9,677 bases of DNA from DATJJW01 sp035491935 (GCA_035491935.1 DATJJW010000282.1:1-9677), one strand, 5' to 3'; positions 1 to 5,338 are shown, numbered from the stretch's first letter. A program made the numbers and translations. Notes: generated from the sequence alone by a model not told the origin.

Positions 1-82
1 GCAAAAGGTGATCGGCAGGAACGAGCTGCTCCAACGTCACGATCTCAAGGGCCGCCTGGTGCGGCGAGGGCTTCCTAAGCAT
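1..82 (-). CDS. IS1182-like transposase, N-terminal fragment (runs off left edge)
   Basis: Reading leftward from the ATG at 82-80 gives 27 codons with no stop before the window edge: MLRKPSPHQAALEIVTLEQL followed by VPADHLL. The block LEIVTLEQLVPxDHLL is the characteristic N-terminus of IS1182-family (IS5/IS4-like DDE) transposases, which catalyse cut-and-paste or copy-paste movement of their own element; the catalytic DDE residues lie further on, outside the window. No good Shine-Dalgarno sequence precedes the ATG, which is common for transposases. The fragment is too short to say whether the gene is intact. The start is chosen because this is the first ATG in the frame and gives the usual family beginning. 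Recognition is from memory of the family; only 27 residues support it. Confidence 0.8.
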   Translation of the reverse strand, partial: MLRKPSPHQAALEIVTLEQLVPADHLL

Positions 83-97
83 AAGGCCATTGAATCA

Positions 98-124
98 AAA
101 GCCCCCGCTCAAGGCGAGGGCTTT
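98..124. terminator. Hairpin between IS end and transposase start
   Basis: An 11-bp stem with one mismatch (arms AAAGCCCCCGC and GCGAGGGCTTT, loop TCAAG). Read on the minus strand, the direction of the transposase, the stem ends in GGGGGCTTTT, which resembles a Rho-independent terminator just 16 bases upstream of the transposase ATG. Such structures commonly protect insertion sequences from transcription entering from the host side. Function is inferred from position. Confidence 0.5.
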
Positions 125-137
125 GTCAGCAATCTGA

Positions 138-166
138 GCCCCGGCGAAATGGCCGGGGCCTTTTTT
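138..166 (+). terminator. Rho-independent terminator (plus strand)
   Basis: A perfect 8-bp GC stem (GCCCCGGC / GCCGGGGC) with loop GAAATG is followed by C and six T residues at 161-166, a classic intrinsic terminator for rightward transcription. No plus-strand gene ends here inside the window, so it either belongs to the insertion sequence end (blocking outward transcription) or ends a gene separated from it by the insertion. Confidence 0.75.
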
Positions 167-195
167 GAAGCTATCCTCCGAAGATCGGAGAAGGA

Positions 196-459
196 TCAAC
201 GGCGCTGAGTATCGTCCGTGATGATCTGCATCCAGCTCTGCGGCTGCGCAACCTGGCGGATACCGGAGATGCCGTGGTTCGCACCGACCGAGGTCTGGAC
301 CGGGACGGCAGACGCGGTGAACTGGCTGGCTCCGGTGATCGCATCGCGATCATTGTCCGCGAAAGCCACACCGATGGACAGGATGCCCGCGACAACGGCG
401 GCGACGATGCCAGAGGCGGCGATGGCGGTGGTCTTGGTATCGGTATTGGTCTTGCTCAT
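196..459 (-). CDS. Small putative exported protein, unknown function
   Basis: An 87-residue protein that I do not recognise. Residues 1-11 are polar with lysines (MSKTNTDTKTT), residues 12-34 are hydrophobic (AIAASGIVAAVVAGILSIGV then AFA), and an A-F-A motif at 32-34 precedes DNDRD. This fits a signal peptide cleaved after residue 34, leaving a mature chain of about 53 residues, or a single N-terminal membrane anchor. The mature part is rich in Ser, Gln, Val and Ala and has no cysteine. The ATG at 459 is chosen over upstream in-frame codons because AGGA lies 5 bases before it, and because a longer reading would run through the promoter and operator region at 547-575. Two TetR-type palindromes lie upstream, so expression is probably repressor-controlled. 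The gene is expected to form its own transcript. Its 3' end is about 30-110 bp from the presumed insertion sequence boundary. Confidence 0.6.
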   Translation of the reverse strand: MSKTNTDTKTTAIAASGIVAAVVAGILSIGVAFADNDRDAITGASQFTASAVPVQTSVGANHGISGIRQVAQPQSWMQIITDDTQRR

Positions 460-546
460 TGTCCTAGCCTTTCGGATCAGGGCGTGCAGCGGTTCCGGAG
501 AGAAGGACCGGCGTCGCAGCGCCCGTTGATGGGCTAGAATTAGCGT

Positions 547-575
547 TCTATACCGATCAGTACAATTGCGCAAAA
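547..575 (-). promoter_or_regulatory. Predicted promoter of the small exported protein gene
   Basis: On the minus strand, TTTTGC (575-570) is separated by 17 bases from TATAGA (552-547), giving a plausible sigma-70 -35/-10 pair. The start of transcription would be near 540, leaving a leader of about 80 nt before the ATG at 459. The palindrome at 551-562 overlaps the -10 box. The promoter is predicted by eye; the -35 box is weak. Confidence 0.4.
551..562. promoter_or_regulatory. TetR-type operator, proximal copy (one mismatch)
   Basis: TACCGATCAGTA is a 12-bp palindrome with one mismatched pair, overlapping the predicted -10 box of the 196-459 gene. It matches the perfect copy at 595-606 in 11 of 12 positions. 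Short palindromes around CCGATCGG are typical of TetR/AcrR-family operators; no TetR gene is adjacent, so the cognate regulator is unknown. Confidence 0.5.
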
Positions 576-594
576 TGGGAACCAGACTTTTAAA

Positions 595-606
595 TACCGA
601 TCGGTA
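595..606. promoter_or_regulatory. TetR-type operator, distal copy (perfect palindrome)
   Basis: TACCGATCGGTA is a perfect 12-bp palindrome 44 bp centre-to-centre from the copy at 551-562, close to four helical turns, which would suit paired repressor binding on one DNA face. It lies 7 bp beyond the end of the flavin reductase gene and upstream of the predicted promoter at 547-575. Confidence 0.55.
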
Positions 607-612
607 CGGATA

Positions 613-1164
613 TCAGTCCTGGAACTGCTTCCAAAGCACCATGCGCTCGCGCAGATCCAGGGTGCGCCCGTCGATGCAGAAGGTGCCGTCGCCATTGTGA
701 TGCAGGGTCCGGCGCTCCTTGCGCTTGTCGTCGACGCGGATGCGGACCGCCTGCAGGATCCACAGATTGTAGCGGCTGACCAGGCTCCGATCGGCGACCT
801 TGCATTCGATATTGGCCAGGCATTGGCGGATGAGCGGTGCCGCCACATTTTCCGCTGGCTCCGCCGTCAGGCGGAAACGCTTGAATTTATCGACATCGGC
901 GCCGGAGCAATTGCCGATATCGACCATCTTCCGCGCCATGTCGGCGGCCGGGATGGCGATGACGCATTCCCCGGTCGCATCAAGCGCGGTGTAACTATGG
1001 TCCCAAGGGCCGATGCAGCAGCCGATAAGCGGCGGCGCATGGCTCACCATCATATGGAAGCCCATGGTCATGACGTTGGGCCGGCCCTCATGCGCGGTCG
1101 TCACCAGGACGATCGGGCCGGCCTCCATCAGGCGATAGGCTTTTTCCGGTGGGAGTTCCTTCAT
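613..1164 (-). CDS. Flavin reductase-like, FMN-binding split-barrel protein
   Basis: A 183-residue protein with the opening and core of the flavin reductase-like family: MKELPPEKAYRLMEAGPIVL, then VTT, then PNVMTMGFHMMVS and PPLIGCCIGP. Proteins of this fold bind FMN or FAD in a homodimer and either pass NAD(P)H electrons to flavin or use bound flavin directly; the substrate cannot be read from sequence. The size is normal for the family and the reading frame is intact. An ATG two codons upstream (1170) is possible, but the codon at 1164 has GGA five bases before it and matches the usual beginning. Both starts are in or beside a 10-bp inverted repeat (1167-1198), which may hide the ribosome site. 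The gene is co-oriented with the MFS gene, 121 bp downstream of it, and probably has its own promoter or relies on readthrough. Confidence 0.8.
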   Translation of the reverse strand: MKELPPEKAYRLMEAGPIVLVTTAHEGRPNVMTMGFHMMVSHAPPLIGCCIGPWDHSYTALDATGECVIAIPAADMARKMVDIGNCSGADVDKFKRFRLTAEPAENVAAPLIRQCLANIECKVADRSLVSRYNLWILQAVRIRVDDKRKERRTLHHNGDGTFCIDGRTLDLRERMVLWKQFQD

Positions 1165-1166
1165 AC

Positions 1167-1198
1167 GCATCCAACGACCGAAGGCTGCCGTTGGATGC
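1167..1198. promoter_or_regulatory. 10-bp inverted repeat over the flavin reductase translation start
   Basis: GCATCCAACG (1167-1176) and CGTTGGATGC (1189-1198) are perfect reverse complements with a 12-nt loop. In the minus-strand mRNA, one arm contains the GGA ribosome-site bases and the upstream ATG. Folding would occlude initiation of the 613-1164 gene, suggesting translational control or an operator. Seen directly; the role is inferred. Confidence 0.45.
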
Positions 1199-1231
1199 CT
1201 GGATACGTCACACGGCCCGGTTTTATTTGGC

Positions 1232-1291
1232 CGCCCAGTCTTTCTCCGCCCGGTCTTTCTCCACCCGGGCTTACTCCACCCAGGCTTACTC
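1232..1291. repeat. Four 15-bp tandem repeats over the end of the MFS gene
   Basis: Four contiguous units: CGCCCAGTCTTTCTC, CGCCCGGTCTTTCTC, CACCCGGGCTTACTC, CACCCAGGCTTACTC. The unit length keeps frame with the MFS gene on the minus strand, where each unit reads as a five-codon E-K/stop-A/D-W/R-V/A block. The rightmost unit contains the MFS stop codon (TAA at 1288-1286). The array fills most of the 121-bp gap before the flavin reductase gene. Confidence 0.9.
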
Positions 1292-2575
1292 CGCAGCCCG
1301 GGGCGGGGTCATCGCCCGCCGGGTCAGCGGCAGCATGACCAAGGGCGGCACCGCCAGCAGCACGGCGATCAGGCCTGCCGTCGACAGGCTGAAGGCATCG
1401 ATGAGCGGGCCGGTGATGACCGAGGCCACGACCGAGACGCCGCCGGCGAAACTGTCGGAGACGCCGATGGCGCGGCCGCGCTGGGCCGTGTCGACATAGT
1501 CGGCGATGAGCGCGGTCGAAGCGACATTGGCGGCGGCCCAGCCGAGGCCGACCAGGAAGGCGCCCAGCGTCACCGGGAAGAAATCGCCGGTGAACGCCAC
1601 CAAGGCCGCCCCCACCAGCGTCACCGCAACGCCGGGGATCATCACCTTGTTACGGCCGATGCGGTCGGCCAGCTTGCCGAGCGGGATGGTGAAGGCGAAC
1701 ATGCCGGTGGTGTGCAGCGTCTGGCTCATGGCGATGGCGCCCAGCGAGCTGCCATGATGGTGCAGCACCAGCGAAGTCAGCACCATGACGATCGACATGT
1801 TGCCCTGGGCGGCGCAGTTGGACAGGATCGCGAGGCGGATCGACGGCACGCGCAGAAGCTGCGGTACGGTGAAGGGTGGCGCAGCCGGCCCGGTGCGCTT
1901 CGGCGGCAACACGTTTTCCGGATAATATTGCGACAGGTTCATGCCGATGACCTTGGGGTCCGGCTTCACCAGCTTGACCAGCAGCATGCCCGGCACGATC
2001 AGGAAAGGCAGGAAGAACCAGGGCAGGCTGAGCGGATTCTGGCCGAGCTGCGGCGCGATGCGCTCGGACTGCTCGACGATGAGCGGGCTGGCGAAGAGAC
2101 CGGCCAGCGAGCCCAGCGCGACATAGCCCAGCGCCTGAGCGCGTATGCGCGGCGGCACCATGTCGGTGGCGGCGACACGCAACTGCTGGGCGGCATTCAT
2201 GCCCATGCCGAACATCAGCATGCCGACGGTGAAGGTGGCGATGCCATGCACTACCGAGGCCAAGCCCACGATGATCGAGCCCATGAGCGCCAGCACCAGC
2301 CCCAACAAGATGCCGGGCTTGCGGCCGAGCTTGTCGGTGACGCGCCCGATGGGATAGGCCACCAGGAAACGGCTGAGCCCCAAGAGAGCCACCGCGAGCC
2401 CCGCCAGCGCCGCCGAGTTGGTCAGATAGATCACTGTGAGACCGCCCAGCCCATAGGCGAACTGCATGCCGGCGCCGGTGAAGGATTGCGACAACGCGAA
2501 CAGCGCGATGTTGCGCTTGATCAGGCCGGGAATGCGAATGACGGGCGGGGCTTCCGCAGCGCTTGTTGAATTCAT
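1286..2575 (-). CDS. MFS transporter, 12-TM drug-efflux type
   Basis: A 429-residue inner-membrane protein of the major facilitator superfamily. It shows the family's motif A after TM2 (GRVTDKLGRK, about residue 78) and the matching loop in the second half (GKLADRIGRNK, about residue 296), with many glycine-rich hydrophobic segments consistent with 12 transmembrane helices and a charged central loop around residues 205-235. Such proteins usually export small molecules using the proton gradient; the substrate is not identifiable. The ATG at 2575 is chosen over an in-frame GTG at 2587 because GGGA lies 8 bases before the ATG while nothing resembling a ribosome site precedes the GTG. The gene lies 72 bp after the ArsR gene on the same strand, behind repeats likely to be an operator, so ArsR control is plausible. 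The 3' end falls in 15-bp repeats and may be shortened. Confidence 0.9.
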   Translation of the reverse strand: MNSTSAAEAPPVIRIPGLIKRNIALFALSQSFTGAGMQFAYGLGGLTVIYLTNSAALAGLAVALLGLSRFLVAYPIGRVTDKLGRKPGILLGLVLALMGSIIVGLASVVHGIATFTVGMLMFGMGMNAAQQLRVAATDMVPPRIRAQALGYVALGSLAGLFASPLIVEQSERIAPQLGQNPLSLPWFFLPFLIVPGMLLVKLVKPDPKVIGMNLSQYYPENVLPPKRTGPAAPPFTVPQLLRVPSIRLAILSNCAAQGNMSIVMVLTSLVLHHHGSSLGAIAMSQTLHTTGMFAFTIPLGKLADRIGRNKVMIPGVAVTLVGAALVAFTGDFFPVTLGAFLVGLGWAAANVASTALIADYVDTAQRGRAIGVSDSFAGGVSVVASVITGPLIDAFSLSTAGLIAVLLAVPPLVMLPLTRRAMTPPRAAE

Positions 2576-2601
2576 CTCGTCCCGCACGAGTTAGTTGTTT
2601 C

Positions 2602-2647
2602 TATCATGACGCGAACTGCATGATACCCTAATTACAAGATACCCTAA
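2602..2647. promoter_or_regulatory. Candidate operator region between ArsR and MFS genes
   Basis: Two near-identical 13-mers lie in direct orientation with a 16-bp period: CATGATACCCTAA (2619-2631) and CAAGATACCCTAA (2635-2647). The first also pairs with TATCATG at 2602-2608 as a perfect 7-bp inverted repeat (TATCATG / CATGATA, 10-bp spacer). This AT-rich cluster begins at the last base of the ArsR gene and fills the gap before the MFS start, where the MFS promoter should be. No convincing -35/-10 pair could be fixed. Binding by the neighbouring ArsR protein is inference. Confidence 0.5.
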
Positions 2648-3082
2648 CTAAGGGTGGACACGCGAGCCCGTGACGGCAAAGACCGCGGCCTGCCCCCCTG
2701 ATGCACCGGGCGATGCGAGGGAAATGCGTGAAGACGCTGGTACCTCCTCGGCCAGCGCCGCCAGCAACCGTTCCGGTGTCGGCGTCTCGCCCGAAAGCAG
2801 CTCGTCAAGCGCGCTCAATAGCAGGCCGACGCCAGGCTGGGCTAGTCGATAGATCACCGATTTCGACTGCCGGCGGGTCGCGACCCAGCCGGCCTGGCGC
2901 AGCTCCGCCAGTTGCTGCGAGAGGCCCGGCTGCTTGAGGTCGAGCACCCGTTCCAGATCACCGACCGAACGCTCGCCCTGCTTGAGACAGGCGAGGATCA
3001 TGAGGCGCACCGGATGGGCAAGCGACCGCAACCGCTCGGCCGCGGCCTCGGCCGGCGTGCGTTCGATATAGGACAGGCTCAT
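2648..3082 (-). CDS. ArsR/SmtB-family winged-helix repressor
   Basis: A 144-residue regulator. Residues 18-35 (LRSLAHPVRLMILACLKQ) and the winged helix-turn-helix at about 38-75 (RSVGDLERVLDLKQPGLSQQ, then LAELRQAGWV) are clear ArsR features. The closest pattern I recognise is the BigR/SqrR reactive-sulfur group (HxxRLMILxxLxxGExSVGxLE), but the only cysteine is Cys32, one position away from the conserved BigR cysteine, and the second cysteine near the end of the C-terminal helix is absent. No CVC metal-binding motif is present. The last 30 or so residues form a low-complexity tail beyond the usual length of about 100-115. The start codon overlaps the peroxiredoxin stop as ATGA, so the two are translationally coupled. 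It probably represses this locus through palindromes at 3786-3812 and 2602-2647. Confidence 0.88.
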   Translation of the reverse strand: MSLSYIERTPAEAAAERLRSLAHPVRLMILACLKQGERSVGDLERVLDLKQPGLSQQLAELRQAGWVATRRQSKSVIYRLAQPGVGLLLSALDELLSGETPTPERLLAALAEEVPASSRISLASPGASGGQAAVFAVTGSRVHP

Positions 3083-3717
3083 GGCGCCCCCGGGGTGAAA
3101 TACCAGGAGCCCTCGCCCGCACGCTGCCTAGCCTCGGCCAGGGTCTGGGCCGGCGGGCGCACCAGGGCCGAACCCGGCTGCCAGCCTTCCGGCGTCGAAA
3201 GGCCGGTATGGTCGGTCTCCTGCAGAGCCGCGACCAGCCGCAGCATCTCCTCGACCGAGCGGCCATTGGTCATCGGGTACCAGATCATGGCGCGCAAGAT
3301 CCCCTTGGGGTCGATGACGAAGCTGGCCCGTACCGTGGCGCTGTCAGGCGAATCGGCCGCGATCATGCCATAGGCCGCGGCCACCGCCATGGACGGGTCC
3401 TCGACGATCGGAAACGGAATTTCGACGCCGAAATGCCGCTCGATGTCCAGCGCCCAGCTCAGATGCGCGAACAGGCTGTCGACCGAAAGCGCCAGGAGAT
3501 CGCAGCCCATCTCGGCAAAGCGTGGCGCAGCCCTGGCAAGGGCTACGAATTCGCTGGTGCAGACCGGGGTGAAGTCGGCGGGATGGGAGAAGAACACCAG
3601 CCAGCGCCCGCGGTAGTCACGTAACGTCCGCTCGCCCATGGTGGTGCGCGCCCGGAACTCCGGCGCGGGTAGCCCGATGCGGATCAGAGGTCCCTGTTGT
3701 GGCAATTGTTGTTCCAT
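3079..3717 (-). CDS. 1-Cys peroxiredoxin (Prx6-like)
   Basis: A 212-residue cytoplasmic thiol peroxidase that reduces H2O2 or organic peroxides. The active-site motif HPADFTPVCTSEF (residues 45-57) gives Pro46, Thr50 and peroxidatic Cys53; Arg130 (in ATVRASFVID) is the expected third active-site residue. The C-terminal half (IDPKGILRAMIWYPMTNGRS and EGWQPG) and the length fit the Prx6 subfamily. The only other cysteine is Cys72, and there is no C-terminal resolving cysteine, so reduction probably depends on an external thiol. The ATG at 3717 is chosen because similarity begins about ten residues later and sequence further upstream is promoter DNA; the nearest purine-rich site (GGAG) is 12 bases away, a little far. 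It overlaps the ArsR gene by 4 nt and is divergent from the TauE/SafE gene. Confidence 0.9.
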   Translation of the reverse strand: MEQQLPQQGPLIRIGLPAPEFRARTTMGERTLRDYRGRWLVFFSHPADFTPVCTSEFVALARAAPRFAEMGCDLLALSVDSLFAHLSWALDIERHFGVEIPFPIVEDPSMAVAAAYGMIAADSPDSATVRASFVIDPKGILRAMIWYPMTNGRSVEEMLRLVAALQETDHTGLSTPEGWQPGSALVRPPAQTLAEARQRAGEGSWYFTPGAP

Positions 3718-3769
3718 GCCTTCGATACGCTCCTCAACCAGAACGTTTCTTATAGTCCCGTTATGTCGG

Positions 3770-3799
3770 TTGACGCCATAGCGACATATATTACATAAT
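3770..3799 (+). promoter_or_regulatory. Predicted promoter of the TauE/SafE gene
   Basis: TTGACG (3770-3775), an 18-bp spacer and CATAAT (3794-3799) make a good sigma-70-type promoter reading toward the exporter gene at 3844. Transcription would start near 3806, giving a leader of about 38 nt. The -10 box lies inside the 27-bp palindrome. On the other strand, TATAAG (3754-3749) is a possible -10 box for the peroxiredoxin gene, without a clear -35. Confidence 0.55.
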
Positions 3800-3812
3800 T
3801 TATGTAATATAT
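3786..3812. promoter_or_regulatory. 27-bp perfect palindrome, likely ArsR operator
   Basis: Two perfect 13-bp arms (ATATATTACATAA and TTATGTAATATAT) flank a single central T. It is almost entirely AT in a GC-rich window, covers the -10 box and start site of the TauE/SafE promoter, and sits in the divergent gap between that gene and the peroxiredoxin-ArsR pair. ArsR/SmtB proteins typically bind AT-rich inverted repeats in this arrangement, so autoregulation by the 2648-3082 protein is the simplest reading. Confidence 0.75.
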
Positions 3813-3843
3813 AAAATGTTGTCACTCCCTTCGGAGAAACGGC

Positions 3844-4638
3844 ATGGCGGATTGGGCAGCGCATCTGAGTTTGACGCAATATCTGCTGGGCCTCGCATCC
3901 GGCAGTTTCGTCGGGTTCTGTCTGGGCCTGGTCGGCGGCGGCGGCTCGATCCTGGCCGTACCGCTGATCGTCTATGTCGTGGGCGTGCCCAACCCGCATC
4001 TGGCGATCGGCACGAGCGCACTCGCCGTCGCGATCAATGCCGCCGCCGGACTCGCCTGCCATGCGCGGGCCGGCCATGTGAAATGGCGCTGTGCCGGCCT
4101 CTACGCCGGAGTCGGCGTGGCAGGCGCGCTGGCGGGATCGACCATCGGCAAGGCGGTCGACGGGCAGAAGCTGCTCGCCCTCTTCGCGCTGGTCATGCTG
4201 CTGGCCGGCGCGATGATCCTACGCCGGCGGCGCAACTGCACGCCCGGCCAGGAATGGAATCGGCGCAGCATCCCGCGCATCGTGGCGCTGGGCTTCGGCA
4301 CCGGGGCCTTTTCCGGCTTCTTCGGCATCGGCGGCGGCTTCCTGATCGTGCCCGGCCTGGTCGCCTCGACCGGCATGGCGATGCTGAACGCCATCGGCTC
4401 CTCGCTGGTCGCCGTGACCGCCTTCGGCCTCACCACCGCGCTCAGCTACGCGGCATCCGGGCTGGTCGACTGGTACCTGGCCGGCGCCTTCATCCTGGGC
4501 GGCGGCGCCGGCAGCTATCTCGGCATGGCGATGACCCGGCGCCTCTCGGCCTCCGCCGTGGCGCTGCCGGCCATGTTCGCCGGCCTGATATTCGCGGTCG
4601 CCCTCTACATGCTCTGGCGCAGCGCCGGCGGGGCGTGA
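3844..4638 (+). CDS. TauE/SafE-family sulfite/organosulfur exporter-like membrane protein
   Basis: A 264-residue polytopic inner-membrane protein with the two related halves of the TauE/SafE (former DUF81) family. The signature glycine-proline motif appears twice: GLVGGGGSILAVPLIVYVVG near residue 28 and GIGGGFLIVPGLV near residue 160. Seven or eight hydrophobic segments are visible, separated by a basic loop (LRRRRN, about residues 125-130). Family members export sulfite, sulfoacetate or other sulfur anions, and several are controlled by BigR/SqrR-type ArsR regulators, which fits the context here. GGAG sits seven bases before the ATG. It is transcribed away from the peroxiredoxin-ArsR pair, and ends one base before the stop codon of the convergent GST-like gene, with no terminator between. 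Confidence 0.88.
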   Translation: MADWAAHLSLTQYLLGLASGSFVGFCLGLVGGGGSILAVPLIVYVVGVPNPHLAIGTSALAVAINAAAGLACHARAGHVKWRCAGLYAGVGVAGALAGSTIGKAVDGQKLLALFALVMLLAGAMILRRRRNCTPGQEWNRRSIPRIVALGFGTGAFSGFFGIGGGFLIVPGLVASTGMAMLNAIGSSLVAVTAFGLTTALSYAASGLVDWYLAGAFILGGGAGSYLGMAMTRRLSASAVALPAMFAGLIFAVALYMLWRSAGGA

Positions 4639-4639
4639 A

Positions 4640-5338
4640 CTACCCTTCGACCACGTCCTGCATGCGCCGGACGAAATCCAGCAAGATCGGATAGCGGTTC
4701 GCCTCTTCCTTGACCACCGTATCGATCGGCGCCAGCAGGATATTGGCGAGCAGGCCATAAAGCGTGGCGTCGATCGAGGTCGGCGAGGCACCGAGGGCGA
4801 AGGCGTGGCCCTCCATGGTCGCAGCGATGGCCGAGAGATCGGCCGCCGCCATGACGCGGATATCGGCCTCCTCATGCCGGCCATAGCCCTGGCCGTAGAG
4901 CTCCCGCAGCATGCTCCAGCGCGCGAAGAAGCCCAGCGTGTGGCGGGCGCCCACGGGCAACGCGCCGAACAGCGCCTGGCGCATCGCGGCCCAGCCATCA
5001 GGCTCACGCCAGCGCGCATCCATCAGCAGGAAATAGAGACTTTCTTCAGCCGTCCGGCGCAGCAGATGGCCGAGCGCAATCCGCTTGGCATCCAGCCCAT
5101 GGTCGAGCGGGTCGCCGAACCGGTTCTTGAGATAGGCCAGGATCAGCCCGCTATCGGCAAGGCGCACGCCCTCATGCTCGATATAGGGCAGCTTGTGCCG
5201 CGGCGCCTGGAAGGGCAGCGTCGGCACCGCGCGATAGGGCACGCCGGCCAGGCGGCAATAGGTTTCGACCTTGAGGCAGAACGGGCTGATATTGATCGGC
5301 CAGCCTGGCGGCACGGGGAAGACGTGCAGGCGGATCAT
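4640..5338 (-). CDS. Glutathione S-transferase-fold protein (metaxin/FAXC-like N-domain)
   Basis: A 232-residue cytoplasmic protein. Residues 2-75 form a thioredoxin-like GST N-domain: SPFCLKVETYCRLAGVPY (18-35) carries a Ser-Pro-Phe-Cys start of helix 1, KLPYIEHEG (49-57) contains the cis-proline, and ADSGLILAYL (61-70) is the usual glutathione-contacting D-S pair. The remainder is an all-helical C-domain with SPTSIDATLYGLLANIL. The SPFCLKxE and KLPYIE forms resemble the FAXC/metaxin-like branch more than classical GSTs, so conjugating activity is uncertain. The start codon overlaps the MaoC-like stop as ATGA, so translation is coupled and the two probably share an operon with the TetR gene. 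Its stop lies one base from that of the convergent exporter gene. Confidence 0.82.
   Translation of the reverse strand: MIRLHVFPVPPGWPINISPFCLKVETYCRLAGVPYRAVPTLPFQAPRHKLPYIEHEGVRLADSGLILAYLKNRFGDPLDHGLDAKRIALGHLLRRTAEESLYFLLMDARWREPDGWAAMRQALFGALPVGARHTLGFFARWSMLRELYGQGYGRHEEADIRVMAAADLSAIAATMEGHAFALGASPTSIDATLYGLLANILLAPIDTVVKEEANRYPILLDFVRRMQDVVEG

Noticed and set aside
173..196. Hairpin CTCCGA / TCGGAG after the small exported protein gene as its terminator
   Set aside because: Only 6 bp with a 3-nt loop, it lies directly at the stop codon and no T-tract follows in the direction of transcription.
8..208. Open rightward frame of 66 codons at the left edge
   Set aside because: It runs antisense to the recognisable transposase start and straight through two hairpins and a T-tract terminator; its product resembles nothing.
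1232..1291. CRISPR-like array
   Set aside because: The 15-bp units are contiguous with no spacers; it is a simple tandem repeat in frame with a gene.
1712..2569. Long plus-strand frame of 285 codons
   Set aside because: It is antisense to the MFS gene; its His/Gln/Arg-rich composition is the usual shadow of a hydrophobic gene in GC-rich DNA.
2576..2587. GTG start four codons upstream for the MFS protein
   Set aside because: No ribosome site precedes it, whereas the ATG at 2575 has GGGA at a suitable distance.
3718..4077. N-terminal extension of the peroxiredoxin frame by 120 codons
   Set aside because: It crosses the AT palindrome and promoter and overlaps the start of the TauE/SafE gene in antisense; peroxiredoxin similarity begins only after the ATG at 3717.
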